From Albugo candida (taxonomy: Eukaryota; Oomycota; Peronosporomycetes; Albuginales), in the NCBI GenBank assembly GCA_040437565.1, contig JBDOQK010000096.1, positions 1 through 31,983 on the forward strand: a stretch of DNA of 31,983 nucleotides, given 5' to 3'. The position numbers were made by a program, and so were the translations under genes. Below the pieces are notes generated by a model. The model saw only the letters and a program-made list of their open reading frames with translations. It was not told where the DNA came from and searched no databases. Each line of letters begins with the position of its first letter. Position 1 is the first letter of the stretch. Of the stretch, positions 1 through 9,999 are shown piece after piece.

Positions 1-703
1 TACCTGTTACCATCTGGGTTGAATGTTGACTAGTTAAAGAAGCTGAAAAATGGTCGAAAGATGGCTGCAACGCTGGTGGATGAATTCAAGCAACAAAAAT
101 AATGATAATATCTCAAATTTCGTTGCCCACCACAAGGCTCGTCATGTTTTCTCGTTCCACTTTTATACCTTGAATTCATTTGTGTCACGAAATGCGATCA
201 GATTTCGGAGATCTCTTTGTTTAATATGATGGACGGTGCAATCGTAGACTCAACAATTGAAGTGTTTATAGACAAAAGCACCTATTTGTATTGTAAAACA
301 AAGTTTGCGGTAGTACGAAGTGAGAAGCACTGAAGTCTTCAATTATATCACATCTATGAGATCAATAAAGAGCTGAGGTGCATTTCCCTATGTACTTTAC
401 TGAATATTCACCTGCTTTCCAGCTCTCACTGAGCCCACATGCACTAGTAAATCTAACAAGTAGTAGGATAGGTAGCATCGATCGTCAGCTATTGCATGAT
501 TTGTTGCCACCTGAACATATGCTTTGGTCTACTTGATACCTTTCTTGCACAGAATGACTATCGAGCGGAGAACTTGTTCCTTTCACCACATATCGATAAG
601 TTTTTGTGTGTGCCTATTTCGATTCAACGAGCTGACGTCCCAAGTCTTTCTATCAATATTGTATCCGTTCCTTATATCAAAATGATTTACTACTTGATGT
701 GCA
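1..703. other. No recognisable gene
   Basis: Only short open frames occur here and none reads like a protein family I know. I see no tandem repeat and no transposon end. It may be the outer part of the decayed coding region that follows on the minus strand. Confidence 0.5.
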
Positions 704-2218
704 TCAGAATTGGAATATGAACGGCATTGGGTGATGGTACACGCACACTTCAATTTGTGCGAATTGAAAAATCACATTGAGATGATTCTTGGCGAATAGT
801 TTCGAATGAGGCAAAAGAATTGCCCATGGAGAGGGCACCCCAATGAGTGTATGTAGTGAGATCTGAGTCGTGTAATTGGAAACTCTTTGCGTGAAAAAAA
901 ACATTGCTCGCTGGCATTGCAAGGTAGAATGATCGTTGTAGCCACATCTCACAGTTAAAGAATAGGGCTGTCACCATCCCAAGCTCAACAGATAGTTGAG
1001 AGGAAAAAACCATGATGAATTGGCCTAACAGTCAGCATGATTGTCGCAAGGCACCCATTTACCCTCTTCAACGTACTCTTTGTAAACAAGGACTGGGCCA
1101 TGGTGATCTTTCACACCAGAATGGTATTTCATGACTACGTCATAAAAGGGAAAATTTGCCGCCCTCTGAAGAGCGATGACTATACCCTCCGTCATCGAAA
1201 GAACCATGCATAATCCGATATTGAGTCGGCCAAGACAATGCATGGATCGAGGCCATCTATCCCCGTCAACTGTTCGACGATTTTGTATTTTCCCTTCAAG
1301 ATTTGAGATATGGTATCTGGTTCGACAAATCCGGCAAATATGGTCGATTCCATTGAAGTCTGTGCATAAGGCTTTGGTATATCTCTTACAGTTGATTCTG
1401 ATACATTGTAAGTATATCGCACGGCGTACGTAGTCTTGGCATGAATGGATTGTTCATTGTACTAAGCAATCAGATTGTGCTCTGATCCGTTTAAATTCGA
1501 TTTCTAGATATCATATTCGTTGAGAAAACGGATCAATTCCTGGTGCTTTATAGGGCGCAAAGTCAAACGCATATTCGACATGTGCTCTTTGTTTTTTGAT
1601 AGCGACTATGCCTCCCACCTTCATATTCTCCTTCTTTGCCGCATTGTGCTTTACCATCTCATACGCCAAAGTTTTAATAGCTTTCATCGGCATATGAATC
1701 CACCATCGCTTACTTGATATCTTTTCAACTTTTGCATTCGCGGTTTTCATCAATCATTCTGGAATCTGTTGGTGATAAAACAACACAATAAGTTGAATTG
1801 ATGGAACTTCTTGGTGTTTCTCATCCCGTCGATATACTTGACATGCTTAAGGCCGTATAAATCTTTATAATAACCATGAAGTAGCGTAAAACTCCGCACT
1901 CGGTATAGTTTTCCCCTTACTATCCACCGCCAAAAGATCTTTTACGAGACAAGGCTTCGTGTCGCCTGTATAGAAGTAAACTGCTCGCGGAATTGTTCCG
2001 TGGTGAATGCAAATTTCATATGCTCAATCTGATAATACAAATTCGCAGTTGTAAGCCAGACGTGAGATAAAGCATCCCAAAGTCAAATATGGCCACGCAT
2101 TTTTTTGTCGTGTGATCACGTCTTCGATCGCGTTTGATACATGCTGGCTCATACTGTTTCTGAGTGACTGCAATACATCACCGCGTATCCCCAGCACATG
2201 AGATAAAAAAGAGAGCAC
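704..2218 (-). pseudogene. Decayed protein-coding region, product unknown
   Basis: Read on the minus strand, a chain of protein-like segments follows in order from about 2218 down to 704, each in a different frame. Examples are a segment with IPRAVYFYTGDTKPCLVKD (about 1985-1930), a Lys-rich segment with AIKTLAYEMVKHNAAKKE (about 1685-1630), one with GFVEPDTISQILKGKYKIVE (about 1330-1270) and one with YDVVMKYHSGVKDHHGPVL (about 1140-1085). Their composition is that of a soluble globular protein, with no membrane segment. The frame changes and stops between segments mean it cannot encode one protein now. I do not recognise the family. It could be a host gene relic or the cargo of a mobile element. 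That it was once coding is inferred from the co-linear protein-like segments. Confidence 0.4.
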
Positions 2219-2581
2219 ACAGCTGAAGGAGGCAGGCTGACGAAGTCATGTGGAGAATTAGGAAATGGGCAGATTTTGCGGATAAAACTCATATGCCGCT
2301 ACATTGTCCATCTAATATGAAGAACAACGGCTGGAGCGTATGCAGTCGTAGTAGACGTACTTTTCCATGAATGTGTTTGTGAGGAAAGTTTACATATCAA
2401 ATGGATGGAATTCCTAAACGTGCCCTACATATTCATCATAAAATGTCCCATTACTTCCTTTGCGTTATGGAAAACTTGAAAACTATCTTTATGATGCTCT
2501 CCTTTTGATCACCAGAAATGGCTCATCCCTGTAAGCGTAAGTTCAGTATGCGAACTCGAGATTACGAGTAAGAAGTTACTT

Positions 2582-3541
2582 TCATTCAATTGCATAATGT
2601 TCAAACCATTTGTCGTCGAGTATGGAGATCGAATCGCCAAAGCAGACATTTAGCCTTTTGTATTGCATCAAACGTCTTCTCCGATCGAGAACGACGGCGT
2701 CTGCATTTGACGAGTTTGAGTCTTCTTCCTCGAAACTGGAAGACGCCTTTACTATCGATGGAATCGGCTCTAATGTCTAACTCACATCGAGCCAGGCAAA
2801 GCGCTGTGAAGTGGAGGAAGTAACTGACCGACAAGGTTTTCTGAAGGCTCGGACAATGTCGAAGCGCTACGTAGTAAGATATCGAGTTGTTTGAGAGATT
2901 CAGAAAGTGGTGGGTAAGGTAAATTGGATGACGGCAAGGAATATGGAGTGATGGAAGGAGCCCGGCTTGACGTGTCGTTATTTGGTGGAGAAGAAGCTTC
3001 AGAGAGATCGCTTTTAAAGTGTTCAAGCCGTTAGAGGAGTTCCTATACGTTACGGACTCGGCGAAGGAAGCCGAGTCAAAAAAAGATGTTCCAAGTTCCA
3101 CATAATGGTCACCTTCGATCCCAAGTGATATCTCTACAACAGCATCGAATCCAAACGCTAATTTAAAACCGCGTTCAATACTGCGGGCTCCCTGTGCGTC
3201 GGATTCAAATGCTTGAAACATGTCACAGCGATTTTGTCGATCCCATTCACGTAGCCATTGGCTCACATGTTGATCTCGAAGCTTTTCGTGAAGCACTTGC
3301 ATTGCCGCTTGAGCACGCATCTTGGAAGCTGTGTCATCAACAGCTTGATTTTGAGCATCAATATGTGCCTGGAAGGTTTCTGTTTTGAGATTCCATGCGT
3401 TAGAAGACGAATGATGGCGAATGACACGAAAAAAGGCAGTCGACTTTTTTGGTATCGCGTGTATTGAAAAGCATCAACATCCAAACACGTAGGGCGTCTC
3501 ATGGAAATCAAAAGATCTTCTGCTTCTTTAAGGTACTTTGC
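2582..3541 (-). pseudogene. Decayed gene for a helical, Ser/Pro-rich protein, unknown function
   Basis: The minus strand has an open frame of 239 codons (3320-2601), but the convincing protein switches frame inside it. From about 3400 to 3010 the sequence is charged and helix-like, for example QVLHEKLRDQHVSQWLREWD. From about 3008 to 2780 another frame is rich in Ser and Pro, with segments such as PSITPYSLPSSNLPYPPLSE. From about 2770 to 2582 a third frame gives an acidic Ser-rich stretch, then a basic RRRR cluster, and ends at a tga at 2584-2582. At least two frameshifts, plus another upstream near 3440, break the gene. The gap at 3542-3641 cuts off the N-terminal side. The design (helical part, disordered Ser/Pro linker, acidic then basic tail) suggests a regulatory or scaffold protein, but I recognise no domain. 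Two indel errors in a draft assembly are an alternative to true decay. Confidence 0.45.
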
Positions 3542-3641
3542 NNNNNNNNNNNNNNNNNNNNNNNNNNNNNNNNNNNNNNNNNNNNNNNNNNNNNNNNNNN
3601 NNNNNNNNNNNNNNNNNNNNNNNNNNNNNNNNNNNNNNNNN
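3542..3641. other. Assembly gap (100 N)
   Basis: A run of exactly 100 N, so the true length is probably unknown. The flanks share no obvious overlap. Confidence 0.99.
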
Positions 3642-3698
3642 GGTCGAGTTGATAGAGAATGTCCATCGGCATTGATATCTATCCCACCTTCCTCTTTT

Positions 3699-3762
3699 GT
3701 CGGTATGTCGGTATGCCGGTATGTCGGTATGTCGGTATATCGGCGTATCGGTATATCGGTTT
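3699..3762. repeat. 8-bp tandem repeat, unit CGGTATGT
   Basis: About eight imperfect copies of an 8-base unit (cggtatgt, cggtatgc, cggtatat, cggcgtat). Because 8 is not a multiple of 3, the repeat reads as a 24-base, 8-residue protein repeat in every open frame. The plus strand reads as VGMSVCRY-like and the minus strand as TDIPTYRH-like. The open frames across it are therefore a by-product of the repeat and not evidence of a gene. Confidence 0.9.
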
Positions 3763-4026
3763 TCAAATATTGCTCCCTTACTTTCATAGTAGAGATCGCG
3801 ACTTCAAGCACAAACATTCTAATCTTCTACATGTGCCACGGCGGTGTCGCAAACTGCTCCGGTAGACTGTTTACCCAAAACGCATTTTTGCATCTCCACT
3901 CTTCATATTGCATTGCAAGCTCAACGAAAATATGTGTGAGCCGCGAGTTGGCTCAAATTAATATAGGGAGCGCCTAAAGTTACACCCCCCTTTGGCCACA
4001 CCCCCTCCAATGCAGGAGCCAACAAG

Positions 4027-4110
4027 ATCATTCCGTATCCATTCTACCAATTAGGTAATTATAATATAAAGCGAATACAATCATTCCGTACCAATTCTAC
4101 CAATCGTAAT
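4027..4110. repeat. Subterminal direct repeat inside the MULE
   Basis: Two copies of an approximately 30-base motif beginning atcattccgta, at 4027 and 4080 (spacing 53 bases). Each runs on to ttctaccaat. They lie just inside the left inverted repeat, where MULEs often carry transposase-binding repeats. The binding role is inferred. Confidence 0.65.
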
Positions 4111-4180
4111 ATTCATTATAATATTCATTGATTCCAATTCTTCAGCGACGTTCGCTGACATCCACCACGCATCCACCACA

Positions 4181-4436
4181 ATGCAAAATTCATTAAACGC
4201 GTCCTATTCCTGCCTCGAAGTCGCGGAGAGTGATGTCAAAAGCTTTGCTAAACTCCACGGATACGCTGTGAGTCGCGCTCGCTCAAAGAAAAGCAAAACG
4301 GGCGAAATCTGAAAGGTTTGGCTGGGATGCGTGCACCAGGGACGCTATGGGAAACCGGGAAGCGGCCTACAAAACACTTCGACCATCAAAATCGGCTGTA
4401 CATAACAGGCTTTTATTCAACTGGTCAACAATTCAG
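4181..4436 (+). pseudogene. FAR1-like DNA-binding domain, start of a MULE transposase (broken)
   Basis: From the ATG at 4181 the frame reads MQNSLNASYSCLEVAESDVK, then SFAKLHGYAVSRARSKKSK, then after one in-frame stop (tga at 4310-4312) VWLGCVHQGRYGK and NTSTIKIGC. This is the order of the FAR1/WRKY-GCM1 zinc-binding fold at the N-terminus of MULE transposases: a GYxVSxxRSKK motif, a C-x-x-GG/GR-type zinc motif, then TS...C. A second stop follows before the gap. The domain would bind the element's own ends. The catalytic part is absent, either deleted or in the gap. Confidence 0.7.
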
Positions 4437-4536
4437 NNNNNNNNNNNNNNNNNNNNNNNNNNNNNNNNNNNNNNNNNNNNNNNNNNNNNNNNNNNNNNNN
4501 NNNNNNNNNNNNNNNNNNNNNNNNNNNNNNNNNNNN
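4437..4536. other. Assembly gap (100 N) beside a G9 tract
   Basis: A run of exactly 100 N followed at once by nine G (4537-4545). The homopolymer and inverted ends may have stopped the assembly. Confidence 0.99.
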
Positions 4537-4592
4537 GGGGGGGGGTGAGCGTAGCCAACGGGGTGTGTGATTATATGCGCCCCCTTAATATA

Positions 4593-5912
4593 TAATATGT
4601 AAGGCTGCACTTCTTGTCAAGTACCAAGTTACTGCATAGTACTAATATAAGATAATAAGTTTGAGCAGTACTCTTACCTGTTCGATAGGCTACAAGCCGT
4701 CTTGGTATGTCTTTCTCAGAATGTAATACCTTTCTGCAGGAGAGATGGATTACCACAGTTGTGAAAATTGACACATTCACTCGTTAGATGGTCTTCGTGT
4801 TAGAATTACAAGGGCTCTAGGCTGATAACCTCTATACATGAGTATAATGCAATAGCTTGTTGCTTCCCAAAAAGTGCCACCTTACTTCGCAATGACGGAC
4901 GCAGCGAGAAGGTTACTCTTCTAAGTGGCACGTCCTCTCTCAGAAGCATAAAACCCCAGAATAAAATGTGAACTTGACTCTATAGACGCATTGTTTCAAC
5001 ACCAAAAATAAAAAAATCCGCGTCACAAAGCTGCAAAACTCTCACGAGCACAGTCAAAGCGTCAAAAAATGGTGAATTTTTTTTCTGTGTTTCCCGTCTC
5101 TTTCAAAATGGTTTATTCTAGTCGTTTTTGCTGCTATATTATGTACTTAAACAGTGTTCCCACGAGCGTGCGCATCAACGTAGCCGATGAATAGCTCAAG
5201 CGTAGAAACGGACTTGAGATCGCGCCTGGAAATAAGAAACACATTAAGATGCCAAAAGTATTGGCGGAACGGAGCTCGCGGTTGCATCGTTTGTAAAAAA
5301 AAGCAGCTCAAAAGCAAAGTCCACACCAAGAACATTTGTGAAAACACATGCCAGTGATTAGTCTATGTGTCGAATATTCAGCGTCGATTCAATGCCGATC
5401 CGAAAAAATTCGACCTACCGGAAGGCACTAATCTCCGCAAAACGATCAAGTACGTCTTGCATCCCACATAATTTATTCTACTTCTCAGAATTTGTACTTT
5501 AAAGCTTTTATACGGTAATGGTCGTATTGTATAACCATCGGAAGGTCAAATCGGACGTGAGATAGACTCTTTCATAGCAATTACATGTTACTGGCCCGTC
5601 CGTGCGCTTCATCGCCAAATCCGTGTGCGAAAATGAACCATTACATTGATCCTCTAAATAAAGCAATTTGGAAGCAACATGAGCATACTTTTTACAGGTA
5701 GGGTCGATTCAAGTGGAGAAATGCAAATTGGTCCTTCTTTATTGGGCTTCATTGCGGTCTTGTGATTGGTACAAACAAGCTCTTGGAATGGAGGGGGGGG
5801 GATTTGGTCGTCATGAGCGCGTGATAATTGGCCCAACGAATGGCCTCCGGACATTCATGCAATCAGATTACGTATCACAGAGCTAGTGGAATTTCGATGA
5901 GGTATAAATATA
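4593..5912. other. Intergenic stretch between two MULEs, no gene seen
   Basis: No family is recognisable. An imperfect inverted repeat (gtgccac...gtggcac) bounds 4873-4932 and could be an LTR or MITE scrap. Around 5361-5470 a plus-strand frame gives about 35 residues of protein-like sequence (FNADPKKFDLPEGTNLRKT) that may be a gene crumb. A G9 run lies at 5793-5801. The last 8 bases, taaatata at 5905-5912, are the probable target duplication of the next element. Confidence 0.5.
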
Positions 5913-5996
5913 GGAGAGCTGTTATATTCAGTCCCTTTGCCGGTTAGGTTCACTTCCTTTTAAGTCACGTGACCCACATTATTATACATTCAATTA
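5913..5996 (+). repeat. Left terminal inverted repeat of the 3.0-kb MULE
   Basis: Starts GGAGAGCTGTTATATTCAG and ends near ATACATTCAATTA. It pairs in inverted orientation with 8839-8920. It contains the palindrome GTCACGTGAC, a possible protein-binding site. Confidence 0.85.
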
Positions 5997-6749
5997 TCCG
6001 CCACTGCACATTAGGCGTCTTATTCCTACACCGACACCGATCACGATTAAATGGCGTCTATTTCCGAGTGTTCCCAAACCGGCATCGATTCCGTGGAGCC
6101 TCGCATTTCTGATTTTTATGAATTTTATATGGTATGCCGTTTCTTGATTTTACTCACCAGAACTATCGTTCGAAGCGGAACCACGTCTGCTGTGGCCCAA
6201 TGTTCTACCTCCCCACATCTCCGTTTTCCCATGCGACATTTCTCGTGTTCACACTAGGATGCGTGTCGCCTAATACTGTTCCTGAGGAGATTTTTTGCGT
6301 TAACCGTTCTTCCGTGGGGTTGTCGATTCAAAAACGGGGGTTTGAACTGAACAACAGTGCTCTGGCCATCCTGAAACTTTGGGATAATCGAAATCGCCTT
6401 TTCTTGTTCGGTTTCTGGAAGGAGGTTGATGCGCGCCCGAATCAATTCCCATTTGTCTTCATAATTCTTCTCCTGTGCCTGATCGATTAGTTCTTAACGA
6501 GTTTGTGAGCCAGGGAGGACTAATTTTAAATATCCACGGCTTTTACATCCTTCAGTTCTATTCCACGTGCCATTGAGCGTCGAAATTAAAACGGTCAATA
6601 TATTCCGATTATTAACGATGGCCGCGAGATCCTGTACGTAAAAATTTCCATTGCCGATGAACGGTATCCGTTACACGGAGTAAGTTCTTGCTCGATTTTT
6701 CCATGTTGTAAAAGACATTTCTTTAAAGCCAACAAAGAAATTTTTCCGG

Positions 6750-6849
6750 NNNNNNNNNNNNNNNNNNNNNNNNNNNNNNNNNNNNNNNNNNNNNNNNNNN
6801 NNNNNNNNNNNNNNNNNNNNNNNNNNNNNNNNNNNNNNNNNNNNNNNNN
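6750..6849. other. Assembly gap (100 N), probably not a real gap
   Basis: The 38 bases before it (6712-6749) are identical to the 38 bases after it (6850-6887). The MULE reading frame runs on if the two copies are merged. The simplest reading is two contigs that overlap but were not joined. Confidence 0.95.
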
Positions 6850-7739
6850 AAGACATTTCTTTAAAGCCAACAAAGAAATTTTTCCGGAGGCCGACGCAAA
6901 TATTTCTGGAAGTTCCATCAAATGATGCATCTCCTCCTCGCATATCCGACTTTACTCTGCTTCCATCTGGTGATTAAGCGCAGCTGCCAGCTTGTTGAAC
7001 ACAGATAATAAGTCTCCCGTCGAGGCATGTAGGAATTTCTTTACGTGCGCATGGACTCCCTTTGTCCATTATTTTCAAAATGTCGATGCCGTGGAGTACA
7101 AGCGTTTATGAATCGTTACTGTCACGTACTCGGGAACCTCTGACTTCTCCGAGAGACTGCATGAGAACTTCGCAAGCTTCTCATCATATTCTTCCACCGT
7201 TTGTGAAAAGCCAAGACGTTCCCCATTTGCAGAAGCTTGTCGATTCTTTTGAGTTGTTTACCGCTTCTTGCATTTGGCAACGATAGTTTTATTGATATGC
7301 CAAATGCAGAGCGAATTCGATGACTACGGGAAACTTGTCCGCATGGCCACCAAAAGGTCCAGTTCTCGGTCCGTGGCTATCAAGTTTAAATCAAATCCAT
7401 TTTTCCACGCTGCTGAAAATTTAGACGTTTCCCACGAATATTTCTCCTCTTTCTTATTGGCAAGGAAGAAGAGACCTACGGTGAACGTCGTATTGAACGC
7501 GATGATTCCGATGATGTGAAGAAGCGTGACTAGGTAACGTTTCGTTTTATGCCTGCAGACCATCACAACAACGTGATTGTATCGGTCCGCCAGTTGCAAG
7601 CTATTCCGATGCACAAAAAATAGGCCAGTGATGCTTGTTTTTTCTTTGCTTCAAAATGGTGCTCACGGTCACTCTCTTGAATATCATCAAAAAGAGTTTC
7701 TAGGTTGTCAAGGAATTCATTACACTGTTTTATCTGGTT

Positions 7740-7960
7740 CTTTAAATACCTTCCTTATCCTATCATGACCCCTAACGGTGAGAGTATCACTTAAGTATGG
7801 ATTCAAACCCAGGGAAGGCAGACGTTTTCCAAGCTTATTGCTTGGGTGGACTCAAACCGCTGACCACACTGCCGGGGATCGAACCCAAAGAACTGTTTAC
7901 AGTGGAGTTCTCCTCGCGAGTTGGTTACTTCGAACGTTGCCTTGTGAATTGTACAAAGTG
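7740..7960 (-). mobile_element. tRNA-like, SINE-like segment inside the MULE
   Basis: On the minus strand there is an A-box-like TGGTCAGCGG (7866-7857) and, about 47 bases on, a B-box-like GGGTTTGAATCC (7810-7799). This spacing suits a class II (Leu/Ser-type) tRNA. Between them CCAAGC/GCTTGG pair around a 5-base loop (7845-7829). A further B-box-like GGGTTCGATCCCCGG (7886-7872) lies just upstream, as if two tRNA-like units were joined. Such internal RNA polymerase III promoters head tRNA-derived SINEs, which are known from Phytophthora. No poly-A tail or target duplication is clear, so the ends are approximate. It interrupts the MULE transposase between its FAR1-like and core parts. Confidence 0.5.
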
Positions 7961-8742
7961 CGCAGGTTTGTGAAGGTGGTTTTTTTTGTCATCCTTAGCG
8001 TTGACAAGTTGCAGCCGTCTTGACACCCGCATATGTCATTTTCTTCTGTTTCCCCTCGTTCTACGGTGAGCTTTCAATGATTTGAATTCTAGGAGAGATG
8101 AAGAGAACAACTGTGGTTGTGCTTACTGTTTATCGTCTTTAACTTCCGCTTCGGATTAATTCGCAGAGGGTAGCAAGGAGCATTCCATGCGTCAAGATGT
8201 TGTCTATCGCCTCCGTATTGGTAATTGAGACAGGTGTGCGCCACCACGGTCACATTTGAAGTATGGATTCTCCGGTAACAGAACGTTCAATACTCACTGC
8301 GTATCCCTGAACAAGAACCCATTTCTGTGCTGCGAAAAAGGTATTCTTCACAGAATCCGTATTCGACCTCTTGTGGATGAGCATGCATGAAGTGTTCGTC
8401 GTATTAGACGGGCAGAAAGGTGCGACGTGTGCTATTTAATCTTTCTGGCACTGCGTGAATGGAAGCATCTCTTTACATACCATTGTCGTTTGGCGGTAGT
8501 AAAGCCTCCAACCTTGATGTCGGAAAAAGTATGTTACACTCGTTGTATCTGAGAGAACGAGAGTGGGGTGTCAGCTACCATTTGCTTCCGTTCTAGCATG
8601 GGTGCCTTACTATAATGAGCGCACTCTTACACTACCATTCTAACGATGCATAGGTAAATTTGGTGGAAGGTAAGTCGCGGAGAGGGAAAAAGGTTCTCCT
8701 TTGGAAATGTGAAGTCGAGAATAAGTCGTTTTGCATCCGGTA

Positions 8743-8920
8743 GTGAATTCAACCGAAAGGAAGTGAAGATAGCTTTTCTGGTCGCGTGACTTAAGAGGGC
8801 GTGAATCTAATCGAAAAGGGAGGGAATATAACAATTTCCTAATTGAATTTACATTATTTGGGTCACGTCACTCAAAAAGAAGTGAATACAACCAAAGAGG
8901 GAGCGAATATACCAGTTTCC
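8743..8920 (-). repeat. Right TIR of the 3.0-kb MULE in about three tandem copies
   Basis: The outermost copy (8839-8920) is the true TIR. A second copy lies 81 bases inward (gtcgcgtgac at 8781 against gtcacgtcac at 8862, both running to tttcct). A partial third begins with gtgaattcaaccgaaagg at 8743. The left end has only one copy. Confidence 0.75.
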
Positions 8921-8928
8921 TTAATATA

Positions 8929-9999
8929 AGGTTTCGATTATAAGGAAACTATTATTTACGGGTTGATTGATTGATAATCACACTCAATATGCACGATTTA
9001 AACCAATAGCGTTGCTTAGACGAGTATGAGCGTATGCACTGCTATGATCGATAGATGCACGAGACTCATACCGCTCAAACCATTATCATGACTGTCGTCC
9101 ACGCCTTTTGAACTCGCATTAGGTATTCTGGTTTCTCCGATAAGTCGTGTGCTTCTCCGAAACAGGAAATAGGAATGCGCCAATATCGCAATCTTAGCAG
9201 GAGCACACATCTGATAGATTGGGATATATTTAATACGCTTGCATCCTGGCTATTTAAAACATTGTAGCACATTGTAATAATACAGCGGAATCATCGCAGC
9301 GACTTCTATTGGGCTTGAAAGCGGTCTAAAATACTCTTTTGATTGTGCGTGAATTTGAGAGCTGCCATTGGCTTGTGTAAAGTGCACGACACTTGTAACC
9401 ATCAATAAGTGAGTGGGGTGGCCAAATTCTGAAGATTTATTAATATATAGGGGTCCAACTACCTGTGTGGACGAGACGCATACTGAAGGAGGCATTGCCA
9501 ACGCATCCGAGCTTCTGTTCTTCCCTGTCTACATTTCATAATGCCGCGGCCAACTTAGCTCCAAAAAATGAAGGCTAGTTCCAAACTGGCTGTGGAAAGT
9601 GAACGTCGAAGGATAGAGGAACCTGCATTCACCGTGTCTGGTAGCACTAAACCCTAAGGGAGGATTTGGAATCTGATGAACAAGAAGCTGAAGGCGTTGC
9701 AAAAATATTAAAAGGAAAGTTCGGCCGGCATTAAGATCCACGCAGCTGGACGCGTCATCGAATATACCTCCACTCTTTGTGGGTGATCGGTGCGCACTGC
9801 AAGGAAAATAACCGCCGCAAACAGACGCACTGCCGCTGGTTTCAGGCCTATGAAAAACTACTGGGCACCTGCTATAGTGAAAACAAACCAGGCTGATGAA
9901 GCGCAAACAACGTAGACCGAAATTGTTTAGGATATTCCATCAGAGAGCGACGAGGGAGAAGAGTCTCTGTGGGCAGAGAGAGGACGGGACACTGCTATT
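8929..9999. other. Stretch without a recognisable gene; possible coding crumbs
   Basis: On the minus strand at 9501-9250 and 9272-9016, two open frames give protein-like text (VVHFTQANGSSQIHAQSKEY; FGEAHDLSEKPEYLMRVQKA) that may be parts of one broken gene. On the plus strand at 9560-9990, Lys/Arg-rich and acidic segments such as IPSESDEGEESLWAERG appear in broken frames and may belong upstream of the transposase that follows. I recognise no family in either. Confidence 0.35.

Larger units (their letters stand above)
3966..4584 (+). mobile_element. Short MULE-type DNA transposon with TIRs and 8-bp target duplication
   Basis: The two ends are inverted repeats of each other. The left end starts GGGAGCGCCTAAAGTTACAC. 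The right end, read in reverse, starts GGGGCGCATATAATCACACA. Both continue into a C-rich stretch with GGCCACA/GGCTACG. The 8 bases ttaatata flank both ends exactly (3958-3965 and 4585-4592), which is a perfect target-site duplication. Inside, a FAR1-like DNA-binding domain starts at 4181, which points to the Mutator-like superfamily (target duplications of 7-12 bp). hAT elements also make 8-bp duplications, but the FAR1-like domain argues for MULE. At 619 bp, including a 100-N gap of unknown true size, it is either a deletion derivative or an element whose middle was lost in assembly. Confidence 0.8.
6170..8470 (-). pseudogene. Decayed MULE transposase (FAR1-like domain plus MULE core)
   Basis: This would have cut and pasted the element by binding its TIRs. 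On the minus strand, about 8345-8200 gives QGYAVSIERSVTGES and, in a shifted frame, CDRGGAHLS, the FAR1-like zinc domain. At 7614-7324 one open frame holds the core: LLHIIGIIAFNTTFTVGLFF, then EEKYSW, then LIATDRELDLLVAM with the TDRE motif (Asp codon 7371-7369), then a MULE-type CIWHINKTI just downstream. From about 7200 to 6900 comes TVEEYDEKLAKFSC, an STGDLLSVFNKL segment and a KISLLALKKCL segment ending near an LTPC zinc residue. A tail with PETEQEKAISIIPKFQDG lies at 6254-6445. Several frameshifts and stops separate these pieces, so it is not functional. The first catalytic Asp (DATYKTN-type motif) is not visible. Confidence 0.8.
5913..8920 (-). mobile_element. 3.0-kb MULE DNA transposon with TIRs of about 82 bp
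   Basis: The left end (5913-5996) and right end (8839-8920, read in reverse) align over about 82 bases. Shared blocks include TATATTC, TCCCT, TTCACTTC, an AGTCACGTGACCCA-type block and ATTCAATTA. The flanking 8-mers taaatata (5905-5912) and ttaatata (8921-8928) differ at one base and fit a decayed 8-bp target duplication. The interior carries a minus-strand MULE transposase relic. The right end has extra tandem copies of the TIR and a tRNA-like segment lies inside. A 100-N gap at 6750-6849 is probably spurious. The length is typical for an autonomous MULE, but its transposase is broken. Confidence 0.85.

Noticed and set aside
4873-4932. MITE bounded by gtgccac/gtggcac
   Set aside because: The inverted arms are only about 7-9 bases and no target duplication is visible.
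7799-7886. Functional tRNA gene
   Set aside because: Box A and B motifs exist, but I could not fold an acceptor stem and full cloverleaf. A SINE-like segment fits better.
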